The translations under genes were made by a program, and so were the position numbers. From NCBI RefSeq assembly GCF_050410795.1, contig NZ_CP191258.1:4712001-4776000 (forward strand): 64,000 bases of DNA. The letters run 5' to 3'. The DNA comes from Fontivita pretiosa (lineage in GTDB: Bacteria > Planctomycetota > Phycisphaerae > Tepidisphaerales > Tepidisphaeraceae). This document shows, piece after piece, positions 1-8,456 of this stretch. The notes below the pieces were generated by a model. That model was not told where the DNA came from. It saw only the letters and a program-made list of their open reading frames with translations, and did no database searches. Numbering within the stretch: position 1 is the first letter of the stretch; each line of letters begins with the position of its first letter.

Positions 1-2
1 CC

Positions 3-659
3 GTGGCGATGGATTTGGCGCGTCACGCGGCCCGTGTGCGGGCCGACGCGGTCTCCACGCTGCCACCGCTGTTTTATCCCGCTTCGGCGCGCGAAGTGGA
101 GATGTACTATCGGCGGTTTCTGGATGAGGTCGAGTTGCCACTGACGATCTACAACATTCCGATGCTCAGTGGCCGGGCACTGGACGAAGCGATGGCGGCG
201 CGTCTGGCCGCCGACTATCCCAATTTCGCCGGGATCAAGCATTCCAGCGAAGACACGTTCGTGCTCAATCGTTTCAAGCAGATCGACAACGGTCGGCTGA
301 TGGTCTGGAGCGGGCGGGATGCGTACTACCTTGGTGGGCTGGCGATGGGGGCCGACGGGGCGATCGGCAACTCGTTCAACCTGATGGGCGATCTGTTCGT
401 GCGCATCACTCAACTGTACCGCGCCGGCAAAGTTGCCGAGTCGCTGGACATGCAGCGACAGGCCAACGAGGTGCACCGCCGACTACAGGTCTGGGGCGGC
501 ACGCAGAGTGTGAAGCGATGTCTGAAGTTGCTTGGGGTGGATGCGGGAAGCTGTCGCCTGCCGTATCAGCCGTTGCCCGCCGAGGCCGAGCCGCTGATGC
601 GCGAGACGGTGCAGATTCTGCGGCAGATTCGCGATCGGCTGGGCAAGACCGACGGCTAG
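3..659 (+). CDS. Dihydrodipicolinate synthase / N-acetylneuraminate lyase family protein, 5' partial
   Basis: This is the C-terminal 218 residues of a class I aldolase of the DapA/NanA family; the family is usually about 290-300 residues, so some 75-80 N-terminal residues lie before the window. The motif YNIP supplies the family tyrosine region, and GIKHSS (lysine codon at 237-239) carries the Schiff-base lysine. The family condenses or cleaves pyruvate-linked substrates, but members range from dihydrodipicolinate synthase to sugar-acid lyases and dehydratases, and the specificity residues near the N-terminus are not visible. The stop TAG lies in a CTAG palindrome shared with the stop of the convergent histidine kinase. 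I am sure of the family, not of the substrate. Confidence 0.85.
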   Translation: MAMDLARHAARVRADAVSTLPPLFYPASAREVEMYYRRFLDEVELPLTIYNIPMLSGRALDEAMAARLAADYPNFAGIKHSSEDTFVLNRFKQIDNGRLMVWSGRDAYYLGGLAMGADGAIGNSFNLMGDLFVRITQLYRAGKVAESLDMQRQANEVHRRLQVWGGTQSVKRCLKLLGVDAGSCRLPYQPLPAEAEPLMRETVQILRQIRDRLGKTDG

Positions 660-1459
660 GGCTTAGCCGGCAGATGAATCGTGAACGTGGTTCCGCGGCC
701 CGGCTCGCTGCTGACGCTGATGCGTCCCTTGTGGTGCTCGACGATCTCCTTGCAGATGGCCAATCCCAGTCCGGTGCCGCGTGCCTCTCCGGGTTTGGCG
801 GTTCCCTTGGTCGTAAAGAAGGGCTGGAAGATCTTGGGCAGCAGCTTCTCGGGGATTCCCGGTCCGGTGTCAATGACCTGGATGCGGACTTCGTCGTCCT
901 CCGCGGCGCGGGCGGCCTTGACGGTGATCGAGCCTCCGCGGCCCAGCATTGCCTGACGGGCGTTGATCAGCAGATTCAGCAGCACCTGCTCGAGCTGGAC
1001 CGGATCGCCATGAACGACCAGTCCGGGCTGGATCTGCACGCGCAGGGCGATGCCGTCCTTTTGCGGATCGCGCGCCAGCACCAGCAGCACCTCGTCCACA
1101 AGCTGCTGGACCTGCACCTGCCCGAACACCGACTGTCCCCGCGCCAGGTTCAGCATCGACGTGCAGATCTTTCCGGCCTTGCTGGCGCTCTGAAACGCCT
1201 TGGAAAGCGCCTTTTTGATCAGCTCCAGATCGGGTTTGTCGGATTCGGCTGACTGAAGTGCGTACTGCGAATAACTGACAATGGGGGTGAGCAGGTTATT
1301 GAACTCATGAGCGATGACGGCGGCGATGGTGCCGATCGTCGCCAGCCGCTGGCTCTCGGTGAGTTGTGACCGCAGCGTATCGAGCTGCGACTGCATCTGC
1401 GCAATCTGTGCGCTGAGGGATTGTTCGATCGGGACCGTCGGCGGATGATTCGTACTCAC
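656..1459 (-). CDS. Soluble sensor histidine kinase without an obvious sensor domain
   Basis: A 267-residue histidine kinase. Residues 10-40 form a probable short coiled coil. The dimerisation/phosphoacceptor motif is AHEFNNLLTP (H near 50), of the NtrB-like HEFNN type. N-box-like NLLINARQA, G1 box DTGPGIP and G2 box GTGLGLAI follow, then a standard C-terminal end. There is no membrane segment, and no PAS or GAF domain, so the kinase is cytoplasmic and must get its signal through the coiled coil or a partner. The start is GTG at 1459 with no clear Shine-Dalgarno sequence. No response regulator gene is adjacent; the nearest receiver domain is in the protein at 9575-11269. Its last codon overlaps the aldolase-family gene by 4 bp. 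Confidence 0.9.
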   Translation of the reverse strand: MSTNHPPTVPIEQSLSAQIAQMQSQLDTLRSQLTESQRLATIGTIAAVIAHEFNNLLTPIVSYSQYALQSAESDKPDLELIKKALSKAFQSASKAGKICTSMLNLARGQSVFGQVQVQQLVDEVLLVLARDPQKDGIALRVQIQPGLVVHGDPVQLEQVLLNLLINARQAMLGRGGSITVKAARAAEDDEVRIQVIDTGPGIPEKLLPKIFQPFFTTKGTAKPGEARGTGLGLAICKEIVEHHKGRISVSSEPGRGTTFTIHLPAKP

Positions 1460-1546
1460 GCATGATTGTTATCGGCGACGGGCCGGATCAGAAATTACTC
1501 GGATTCAGACAGCGCGACAGCGGCGATTATCGGACAGTGAAGATTG

Positions 1547-2653
1547 TCAAACCGATGACACTGCCGCCAGAACCTGCTCGGCCACATAGTGGATCTGTGC
1601 CGGTTCCAGCTCCGGATAGATGGGCAACGCCAGCACCTGCTGACAAGCGAGCTCGGTATGGGGCAGATCCCCCTGGCGATAGCCCAGATCCCTGAAGCAG
1701 GCTTGCAGATGCAGAGGCAGCGGATAGTAGATCGCGGTGCCGATTCCCTTCTCGGTCAGAATCTGCCTGACGCGATCACGCTGCGGCACGCGGACGACAT
1801 ACTGGTTGTAGATGCTCCAGTTGCCCGGCTCGATCACTGGTCGAATCACGCTTGTGCCGGCGAAGATCGAATCGTAGATCGCGGCGTTTTGCCGTCGTGC
1901 CTCGTGCCACTGGTCCAGGTACTTGAGCTTGACGCTGAGCACGGCGGCCTGGATGGCGGCCATCCGGAACATCCCGCCGATCAGGTCGTGGTAATAGGTA
2001 TGTCCCGAGCCATGAACACGGAGCTTGCGACAGGTCTGGGCGAAGTCGTCGTCGTCGGTGCAGATGGCCCCGGCATCGCCGAAGGCGCCAAGGTTTTTGG
2101 TTGGATAGAAACTGAGACAACCTGCCAGGCCCCAGGTGCAGGCGGGCTTGCCGTGGCGTTTGGCGCCGATGGCCTGCGCCGCGTCCTCGATCACAACCAG
2201 TCCGTGCCTGCGCGCAATGTCGTTGATCGGCTCCATGCGGGCCACCTGCCCGAACAGATGCACGGGCATGATTGCCCGGGTCTTGTTTGTGACTCGCTGC
2301 TCGATCAGGTCCGGGTCGATGTTGAATGTGCCCGGGTCGATATCGACGAAGACGGGCTTGGCGCCCAGCCGGGCGATGGAACCGGCGGTGGCGAAAAACG
2401 TGAAGCTCGGGCAGATAACCTCATCTCCCGGCTTGATCCCGATCGCCATCAGCGAACACAGTAGCGCATCGGTTCCGCTGCTCACGCCAATCGCGTGCTT
2501 CGTGTGACAGTACTCGGCAAGGGCCTTTTCAAATTTCTCGACATGCGGCCCGAGGATGAGCTGCTGGGAATCGCAGACTTCGTCGATGGCGCGGCGGATC
2601 TCGGCGCGCAGCGGCAGATACTGGGCTTGAAGGTCAAGGAGTTTTACGTTCAT
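1547..2653 (-). CDS. DegT/DnrJ/EryC1/StrS-family PLP aminotransferase
   Basis: A full-length 368-residue member of the sugar aminotransferase family that makes amino sugars from nucleotide-activated keto sugars for surface glycans. Visible marks are GTDALL near residue 60 (phosphate contact), VVIEDAAQA near 154-162 (PLP ring aspartate) and the PLP-lysine motif FYPTKNLG with K186. The C-terminus carries the usual LPLHLQ segment. ATG at 2653 gives the canonical N-terminus for the family (LLDLQAQY). No nucleotide-sugar dehydratase or epimerase is adjacent, so the sugar cannot be named. A perosamine- or N-acetylglucosamine-type product would be ordinary for the family. Confidence 0.93.
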   Translation of the reverse strand: MNVKLLDLQAQYLPLRAEIRRAIDEVCDSQQLILGPHVEKFEKALAEYCHTKHAIGVSSGTDALLCSLMAIGIKPGDEVICPSFTFFATAGSIARLGAKPVFVDIDPGTFNIDPDLIEQRVTNKTRAIMPVHLFGQVARMEPINDIARRHGLVVIEDAAQAIGAKRHGKPACTWGLAGCLSFYPTKNLGAFGDAGAICTDDDDFAQTCRKLRVHGSGHTYYHDLIGGMFRMAAIQAAVLSVKLKYLDQWHEARRQNAAIYDSIFAGTSVIRPVIEPGNWSIYNQYVVRVPQRDRVRQILTEKGIGTAIYYPLPLHLQACFRDLGYRQGDLPHTELACQQVLALPIYPELEPAQIHYVAEQVLAAVSSV

Positions 2654-2677
2654 GACCCCGAGCGTACCCGCCGTCAG

Positions 2678-4159
2678 TCAAAAGACAATTCGGCGCTTTC
2701 GAGCCAGCAGCAGCGGCAGCGCGAGCATGACAGCCACCGCAGCGCAGGCCGGTTCGGGCACTATTCCCACCGCAAAGTAAGAGAGCCGGTCAGTGACCAC
2801 CGTGATCGTGCTGTTTGGCGGATCGACCGTCCCGCCCAGCGGGCTCCATGCCCCGCCGGCAAAGTGATACAGATCCAGCAGCATCGGATCGAAGCCCGGC
2901 GGCAGCAGCGTGTCGTCGTAGCCGACGACGAGGGTCACGTCGCCGTCGAACTCGCCGTCAAACTCAAGCTCGAAGAGCTGCAATGGCCCCGGAATGCCGA
3001 AGTCGGGCATGCTGAACTCGCCCTGGGTCACGCGCTCGATGAGCTCCTCGTGATCGACGACGGAGTACTCTACGAAGAAGCTGCCGGGTTCGATGACGTT
3101 CTCGAACGAGAAATCGACGCCGCCGGGATGCGAAGAGCCTCCGTTGGCGCTGCCGCTGCACGTGCCGGTGTTGCCCACGACGGTGCCGGTGCGGATGCTC
3201 AACAGGACATCGAAGGAAACGCTCCCGCCGCTGGCCAGGGCGCCCAGCGCGTATTTCTGTGCGCCGGCAACCCAGAAGGGCGGGGCGGGCGCGAAGTAGT
3301 CCACGTTTGCCAAAGAATCGCTCTCGACAGAATAGTGGATGCCGACGCTGGGCTTGCCGGTGGCGTGGTTGTCCACTCCCTCAATGCCGTACCGGCCATT
3401 GTCGAACGCCACGGGCGCGACCTTGCTGGCGAAGTTGATGTAGTCGCGGAACGTTGTGCCCCTGGTTGCGGTGTAGGTGGTGTCAATCGCGATCTGCGTC
3501 GTATCAAAGCGGTATTCCTGAAAGGGACCGGCATACGAGCGGCTGTCATAGAGGCTCTGGACGGCGTTCAGCCCGTGCATGAACTGGAAAAGGTTCAGGT
3601 CCTGGATGCTCTGGCTGGAGGTGTTGGTCACGGTGTAGGTCTGCTTCAGGACATAGCGATTGCTGTCAACTGAAGAGCCCGCGGCCGCCGACGCCGGCGA
3701 TGTGCCCATCTTGACCCCGAAGACGGTGTCGATCATTTCGAAGGCCAGATCGATACGCAGGTCGGGATTGGCGATGGAGGAGGCGGCGGCGGTTGGCATG
3801 CCGTCAGGGCCGATCCGCGTTGCGGTGATGGGGGACACGGTCGTGAAATTGGAGTTGGTCTGCCAGTCGGGAAAGAGGAATTGCGGTTCGAGCCAGGTGG
3901 GGTTTACCGTCGTGGCGCCCGGGCCGGCACCGATCTTGTACGACACCGCCGCAGCCCATTCACCGCACAGGTATTCGCGTCCCTCGTAGCCCGGCGTGTT
4001 GTCGTAAAGCCAGTCGGAGTAGCCCGCGTCCGTCAACGTGATGTTCCAGTTGGGATTGAAAATCTGAAGGGCCTGGCCGGAAGTCTGGGTCGCCGCGAGC
4101 AGCGCGAGCAGACCAACTCCAATTGTGCACAGGGCGGCACGATGCAATCGCATTTTCAT
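2678..4159 (-). CDS. Secreted PEP-CTERM anchor protein of unknown function
   Basis: 493 residues. The N-terminus (MKMRLHR followed by a hydrophobic stretch ending near TQTSGQA) is a signal peptide. The C-terminus is a textbook PEP-CTERM tail: VPEP, a hydrophobic helix, then an RKRR basic end. This is recognised by exosortase-type enzymes that process and anchor surface proteins. The body has no domain I can name; it is beta-rich and ends with segments resembling family tails about mean values and fits of surface proteins. The start was set at ATG 4159 because GAGGAGGAG lies about 8 bases upstream; a longer reading frame to 4261 has no such site. No exosortase gene is in the window. Confidence 0.85.
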   Translation of the reverse strand: MKMRLHRAALCTIGVGLLALLAATQTSGQALQIFNPNWNITLTDAGYSDWLYDNTPGYEGREYLCGEWAAAVSYKIGAGPGATTVNPTWLEPQFLFPDWQTNSNFTTVSPITATRIGPDGMPTAAASSIANPDLRIDLAFEMIDTVFGVKMGTSPASAAAGSSVDSNRYVLKQTYTVTNTSSQSIQDLNLFQFMHGLNAVQSLYDSRSYAGPFQEYRFDTTQIAIDTTYTATRGTTFRDYINFASKVAPVAFDNGRYGIEGVDNHATGKPSVGIHYSVESDSLANVDYFAPAPPFWVAGAQKYALGALASGGSVSFDVLLSIRTGTVVGNTGTCSGSANGGSSHPGGVDFSFENVIEPGSFFVEYSVVDHEELIERVTQGEFSMPDFGIPGPLQLFELEFDGEFDGDVTLVVGYDDTLLPPGFDPMLLDLYHFAGGAWSPLGGTVDPPNSTITVVTDRLSYFAVGIVPEPACAAVAVMLALPLLLARKRRIVF

Positions 4160-4308
4160 GGTTTTCTCCTCCTCTGCACCAGGCCATTGCAGCCTGAGAC
4201 TTGTTGTGCTCCCCGTCAGCCAATCCGTTGATCGAACAGCAAACTTCGACGCGGATGGCAACTCAGAAAGGTTCGTCCGGGATTAGCCGGAGCGATCGTA
4301 AAATGCCG

Positions 4309-4336
4309 AGAATATCATCAAATCTAAATTAGTCAA
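4309..4336 (-). promoter_or_regulatory. Predicted sigma-70-type promoter of the PEP-CTERM gene
   Basis: Read on the minus strand, TTGACT (4331-4336) and TATTCT (4309-4314) are separated by 16 bases inside a strongly AT-rich island in otherwise GC-rich DNA. It would start transcription about 145 bases before the PEP-CTERM start codon. This is a pattern match only. Confidence 0.45.
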
Positions 4337-4673
4337 TATATCTGTCGCACAGGATCCCCACGCCCCTTTCTTCCTCCTACCCCTCGTCTTACTTTCGGCT
4401 GCGGTCGCGGAACCGCTCCGCATGGGCGTGGAAATCCGATGTTTTGGCTGCCGACGCAGAGCAGTGGTCTTACTCACGCCGGGCGTTGGTTCGCACCGCC
4501 GATCGTTGAATCACGAGTGGGGCGAAGAAGTCGTACGGCGACATTCCGCTCATGGCGCTCGGCTTTTTGATTTTGATCCATCGCGGGATGCGCGGGAAAT
4601 CTGGAGGCACGCTGGTAAGATATGCCGCTGCGCAAACCTGCGCGCCGCCTCCGAGTTCGCTGAGGACGACAGC
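4337..4673. other. Divergent intergenic region between the PEP-CTERM and ALDH genes
   Basis: No gene is supported here. An open frame continues upstream of the aldehyde dehydrogenase start, but its composition and lack of a ribosome site argue against translation. I see no further palindrome or terminator. Confidence 0.4.
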
Positions 4674-6170
4674 ATGACCCATTCGACAGGTACGACGGCA
4701 TCGCACGCGGGCAACGTGAAGCTGAACTTCGCGACGGACTGGAAGTACGCGCCGGCACCGGAAAGCACGTCGCACGTCAAGCTCAATGATCGCTATGACC
4801 TGTTTATCAACGGCAGGTTCGTGGCACCGGCAAAGGGCAAGTATTTTCCGACGATCAATCCCGCGAAGGAGACGAAGATCGCCGATGTCGCTGAAGCGAC
4901 CGCGGAGGATGTGGATCGTGCGGTGAAGGCGGCGCGCAAGGCCTATCACAACGTCTGGTCGAAGCTGCCGCCCAGGGAGCGAGGCAAGTACATCTTCCGC
5001 ATCGCGCGGATGATTCAGGAGCGTGCGCGGGAACTGGCGGTGATCGAGTCGATGGACGGCGGCAAGCCGATCCGCGAGTCGCGCGATGTCGATGTGCCGC
5101 TGGCAGCGGCGCACTTCTTCTACTACGCGGGATGGGCCGACAAGCTCGAGTACGCCTTCCCCGGCAAAAGGCCGGCGCCTCTGGGCGTGGCGGGGCAGAT
5201 CATCCCGTGGAATTTCCCGCTGCTGATGGCGGCGTGGAAGCTGGCGCCGGCGCTGGCGTGCGGATGCACGTGCGTGCTCAAGCCTGCCGAGACCACGCCG
5301 CTCACCGCGCTTAAGCTCGCCGAAATCATCCAGGACGCCGAGCTGCCTCCGGGCGTGGTGAACATCGTCACCGGTGCCGGCGAAACGGGCGCGGCCATCG
5401 TCAACCACCCCGGCATCGACAAGATCGCCTTCACCGGATCCACCGAGGTCGGCAAGATCATCCAGAAATCGCTGGCCGGGTCCGACAAGCGCTACACGCT
5501 GGAGCTGGGTGGCAAGGCGGCGAACATCATCTTCGACGACGCGGCGATCGATCAGGCCGTCGAAGGCATCATCAACGGCATCTTCTTCAACCAGGGACAC
5601 GTCTGCTGCGCCGGCTCGCGGCTGCTGGTACAGGAGTCGATCCACGACGCGCTGATCCGCAGGCTCAAGGACCGGATGCAGACGCTGATCGTCGGCGACC
5701 CGCTGGACAAAAACACCGACATCGGCGCCATCAACTCGAAAATGCAACTGGAGAAGATCCAGTCTTACCTGAAGATCGGGCAGGACGAAGGCGCCGAGAT
5801 GTGGTCTACGGACTGCCAGCTTCCTGATCGCGGCTACTGGTGCCGCCCGACGCTGTTCCTGCACTGCGCGCAGAGCCATCGGATCGTGCAGGACGAGATC
5901 TTCGGCCCGGTGCTGGCGGTGCAGACCTTCCGCACGCCCGAGGAAGCGATCGAGAAGGCCAACAACACCCCCTACGGATTGAGCGGCGGGGTGTGGACGG
6001 ACAAGGGCGCCAAGATCTTCAGGATCACGACGAAGATGCGTGCGGGCGTCGTGTGGGCCAATACGTACAACAAGTTTGACCCCGCTTCGCCGTTCGGCGG
6101 ATACAAGGAAAGCGGCATGGGCCGCGAGGGCGGCCTGCATGGACTGCTGGCTTACCTGGATCTGAACTGA
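4674..6170 (+). CDS. Aldehyde dehydrogenase, catalytic partner of a split ALDH16-like pair
   Basis: 498 residues, a complete NAD(P)-dependent aldehyde dehydrogenase that oxidises aldehydes to acids in the cytoplasm. Visible marks: IIPWNFPLL (oxyanion/NAD region), FTGSTEVG (nucleotide fold), LELGGK with general base E277, and GHVCCAGSR with nucleophile C311, exactly 34 residues later as in other ALDHs. EIFGPVL and PFGGYKESG are in place. The start is ATG 4674, which gives the family length; an upstream extension to 4422 is unlikely. The next gene, 13 bases downstream on the same strand, encodes a second ALDH fold without catalytic residues. The order full ALDH then truncated ALDH matches the two halves of the ALDH16 family. 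The substrate is unknown. Confidence 0.95.
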   Translation: MTHSTGTTASHAGNVKLNFATDWKYAPAPESTSHVKLNDRYDLFINGRFVAPAKGKYFPTINPAKETKIADVAEATAEDVDRAVKAARKAYHNVWSKLPPRERGKYIFRIARMIQERARELAVIESMDGGKPIRESRDVDVPLAAAHFFYYAGWADKLEYAFPGKRPAPLGVAGQIIPWNFPLLMAAWKLAPALACGCTCVLKPAETTPLTALKLAEIIQDAELPPGVVNIVTGAGETGAAIVNHPGIDKIAFTGSTEVGKIIQKSLAGSDKRYTLELGGKAANIIFDDAAIDQAVEGIINGIFFNQGHVCCAGSRLLVQESIHDALIRRLKDRMQTLIVGDPLDKNTDIGAINSKMQLEKIQSYLKIGQDEGAEMWSTDCQLPDRGYWCRPTLFLHCAQSHRIVQDEIFGPVLAVQTFRTPEEAIEKANNTPYGLSGGVWTDKGAKIFRITTKMRAGVVWANTYNKFDPASPFGGYKESGMGREGGLHGLLAYLDLN

Positions 6171-6183
6171 GAGATGTGCCCGT

Positions 6184-7134
6184 ATGGCCAAGAGCAACCG
6201 TAATGGCAAGGTAGACGGCGCCGTGCGAACGCACCGGCGCGCCGGGCGTATCGTGCACGACGAGATGGCCACCGAGACGCGACTGCCGGTGCTCAAGACC
6301 TACAAGGTGTACATCGGCGGAAAGTTCCCGCGCACGGAATCCGGGCGCTACTACGTGCTCAGGAACGCTCGCGGCCAGGCGGTGGCCAACATCTGCGACT
6401 GTTCGCGCAAGGACTTTCGCGATGCGGTCGTCGCCGCCCGCGCCGCGCAAGGCTCCTGGGCCTCGCGCAGCGCCTACAATCGTGGTCAGATTCTCTACCG
6501 CATCGCCGAGATGCTCGAAGGTCGCGCCACGCAGTTTATCGATGAGCTCGGTCAACTCGGCGTGCCCGCTTCGGCGGCCATGAGCGAAGTGCGGACCAGC
6601 ATCGACCGCTGGCTCTACTACGCCGGCTGGGCCGACAAGTACCAGCAGGTCTTCTCCAGCGTCAACCCGGTCTCCAGCTCGCACTTCAACTTCAGCATGC
6701 TCGAGCCGATGGGGGTGGTGGCGATCGCCGCGCCGGAAACAACCGGGCTGATCGGGCTGAGCTCCGTCGTCGCCCCCGCGATCGTCGGGGGCAACACCTG
6801 CATTGCCCTGGCATCCCATGCCAAACCGCACGTGGCCGTTACCTTCGCTGAGGTGCTGGCCACCAGCGATCTGCCCGGCGGCGTGGTCAACATCCTGACC
6901 GGCAGGCGATCGGAGCTGCTCGAGCACATGGCCAGCCACATGGATGTCAACGCCATCGTGTACTGTGGCGACGATGCCGGGCAACGCGCGCTGGTGCGAA
7001 GCCGGGCGGCCCTGAACGTCAAACGAGCAATCATCTACGACCGCGACGACTGGATGAGCCACACTGCCCAGGGGCCGTACTTCATCCTCGACACCCAGGA
7101 AGTGAAGACGACGTGGCATCCCATCGGCGTGTGA
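6184..7134 (+). CDS. Truncated, non-catalytic aldehyde dehydrogenase-like protein
   Basis: 316 residues aligning by eye with the N-terminal NAD-binding part of ALDHs (VYIGGKFPRTESG, the YYAGWADKYQ segment, VVNILTG), ending where the catalytic domain should begin. The LELGG glutamate is replaced by an NVKRAIIYD context, and there is no catalytic cysteine region, so it cannot be an enzyme by itself. It starts 13 bases after the catalytic ALDH. In the ALDH16 family these two parts are fused, the second domain being a pseudo-ALDH that takes part in assembly. Here they appear as separate genes (498 + 316 residues, about the size of a bacterial ALDH16). The likely role is as structural partner of the upstream protein. 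No frameshift scar is visible at the junction. Confidence 0.85.
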   Translation: MAKSNRNGKVDGAVRTHRRAGRIVHDEMATETRLPVLKTYKVYIGGKFPRTESGRYYVLRNARGQAVANICDCSRKDFRDAVVAARAAQGSWASRSAYNRGQILYRIAEMLEGRATQFIDELGQLGVPASAAMSEVRTSIDRWLYYAGWADKYQQVFSSVNPVSSSHFNFSMLEPMGVVAIAAPETTGLIGLSSVVAPAIVGGNTCIALASHAKPHVAVTFAEVLATSDLPGGVVNILTGRRSELLEHMASHMDVNAIVYCGDDAGQRALVRSRAALNVKRAIIYDRDDWMSHTAQGPYFILDTQEVKTTWHPIGV

Positions 7135-7177
7135 GCGCATGGCGAAGATGTACCCGCACGGCGACGGAAGTCCATGC

Positions 7178-8383
7178 TCATCGCGAACTCGTCGAGGTGG
7201 CCGCCGGTGCGGTCGGATGCAGCAGGGTCGCCGAGCCGATGAGCTGCTCGCGCAGTCTGGCTATGGCAATTGCCCGCGATTCGGGGTTGTCTTTGGCTTG
7301 CAGGGATATCGGTTGACCCGTGACCCGCCGGATCTGCTCCACCGCCAGCGCCCGAAGTGATTCATCCTCCACAAACAGCACATCCAGCAGAAAAGAAAGA
7401 TCGTTCCGCAGCTTGGCGACCTGATCGGCGGGCACGGGCGCATACTCGGCCAGGAAGGTCTCGACCATGCTGGCCTGCTGCTCGGAGAGCCTGGTGCGAT
7501 CAAGCCGTGCCAGCACCATCGCGGCGGGCGTGCCGATCTGATTGAGCTGGTCCAGGGCGTTCTGCCGCTGGCGAAAGTCATCGGCGTCGAGCTGGGCCAG
7601 CAGCGTATCGATCCTGCGGCGCAATTCGTCGTCGGGCTTGAATTCCTGACCGAGCACCTGCCAGGCGATCTTCGGATCGACCGCGAAGACGGCTGCCTCC
7701 TGAGCAAAATCGCGGATGATCGGTCGAAGATAGACATCCACCTCGCGCGGATACTGCCGCCGCAGCTCCAGGAAACTATCGGCTTCCAGTTTCAAGTCGA
7801 TCTCGCGCTGGTCGCCGGCCAGGTTCGAGTAATGCACCAGCAGTCGCACGGGCTGGGGTTGCTCGGCGGCGGCGCCCGGCGCGGGCGGCGGGTCCTGAAT
7901 CAACTGCACGGAGGACATCGAGTTGTCGGACTCGGCGTCGCGCGCGACGATCAATCGCCCGGCGACGGCGGAGACGCTGGTGTAGACGATCCCCGCCTGA
8001 GGATCGCTCAGGTCCTGCACGAAGAGTTGGAAGTTCCTTCCCGCCGCGTCGGGTGCCTGTGCGTCGTCCGGCCCGAACAGCGCCAGCCGCACAAATCCTC
8101 GCAGATTCGGCGCGATCACGCGGACCTGCTCGCCTTGGCCGGGACGAAGCGACGTTCGGGCCGCCAGGAACTTCTGCTCGACACCGAAGCTCACAAGCTG
8201 CTGAATCGAATCGACTCTGACGATGCGCATGGCGGCGAATTGCTGCTGAAGTCTGCCAAGCTCTTCCAGCCGCTGCTCCTGGGCCGCTTTGGCCGACAGG
8301 CCCTCAGCCGTTCGCGTCGTCGCCTGCGCCAAAGCCAGCGGCGGAAACAGCATCAGCATCGTCAGGATCACGCACACGTTCAT
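7178..8383 (-). CDS. Secreted/periplasmic protein of unknown function with helical repeats
   Basis: 401 residues. A signal peptide is clear at the N-terminus (hydrophobic core then ALAQA). After a glutamine-rich helical stretch come a beta-rich domain of about 150 residues and, from about residue 260, helices with HEAT-like spacing (LLAQLDADDFRQRQNA..LDQLNQIG..AAMVLARL..). That pattern is common in planctomycete secreted proteins. I do not recognise the family. It is convergent with the ALDH pair (43 bases between stops), and its promoter side faces a gap of 73 bases to the reductase gene on the same strand, which ends at 8457. It may follow that gene in a transcript. Confidence 0.7.
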   Translation of the reverse strand: MNVCVILTMLMLFPPLALAQATTRTAEGLSAKAAQEQRLEELGRLQQQFAAMRIVRVDSIQQLVSFGVEQKFLAARTSLRPGQGEQVRVIAPNLRGFVRLALFGPDDAQAPDAAGRNFQLFVQDLSDPQAGIVYTSVSAVAGRLIVARDAESDNSMSSVQLIQDPPPAPGAAAEQPQPVRLLVHYSNLAGDQREIDLKLEADSFLELRRQYPREVDVYLRPIIRDFAQEAAVFAVDPKIAWQVLGQEFKPDDELRRRIDTLLAQLDADDFRQRQNALDQLNQIGTPAAMVLARLDRTRLSEQQASMVETFLAEYAPVPADQVAKLRNDLSFLLDVLFVEDESLRALAVEQIRRVTGQPISLQAKDNPESRAIAIARLREQLIGSATLLHPTAPAATSTSSR

Positions 8384-8456
8384 GCTCCGAATCCTATCCG
8401 CTCCGTGCCATCGAACCCAAGCAGCAATTCCGCGGCAACGGCGAATCAGTGCCCGC

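Noticed and set aside
4470..6296. 608-codon minus-strand frame opposite the ALDH gene
   Set aside because: Shadow of the catalytic ALDH; composition typical of antisense GC-rich frames.
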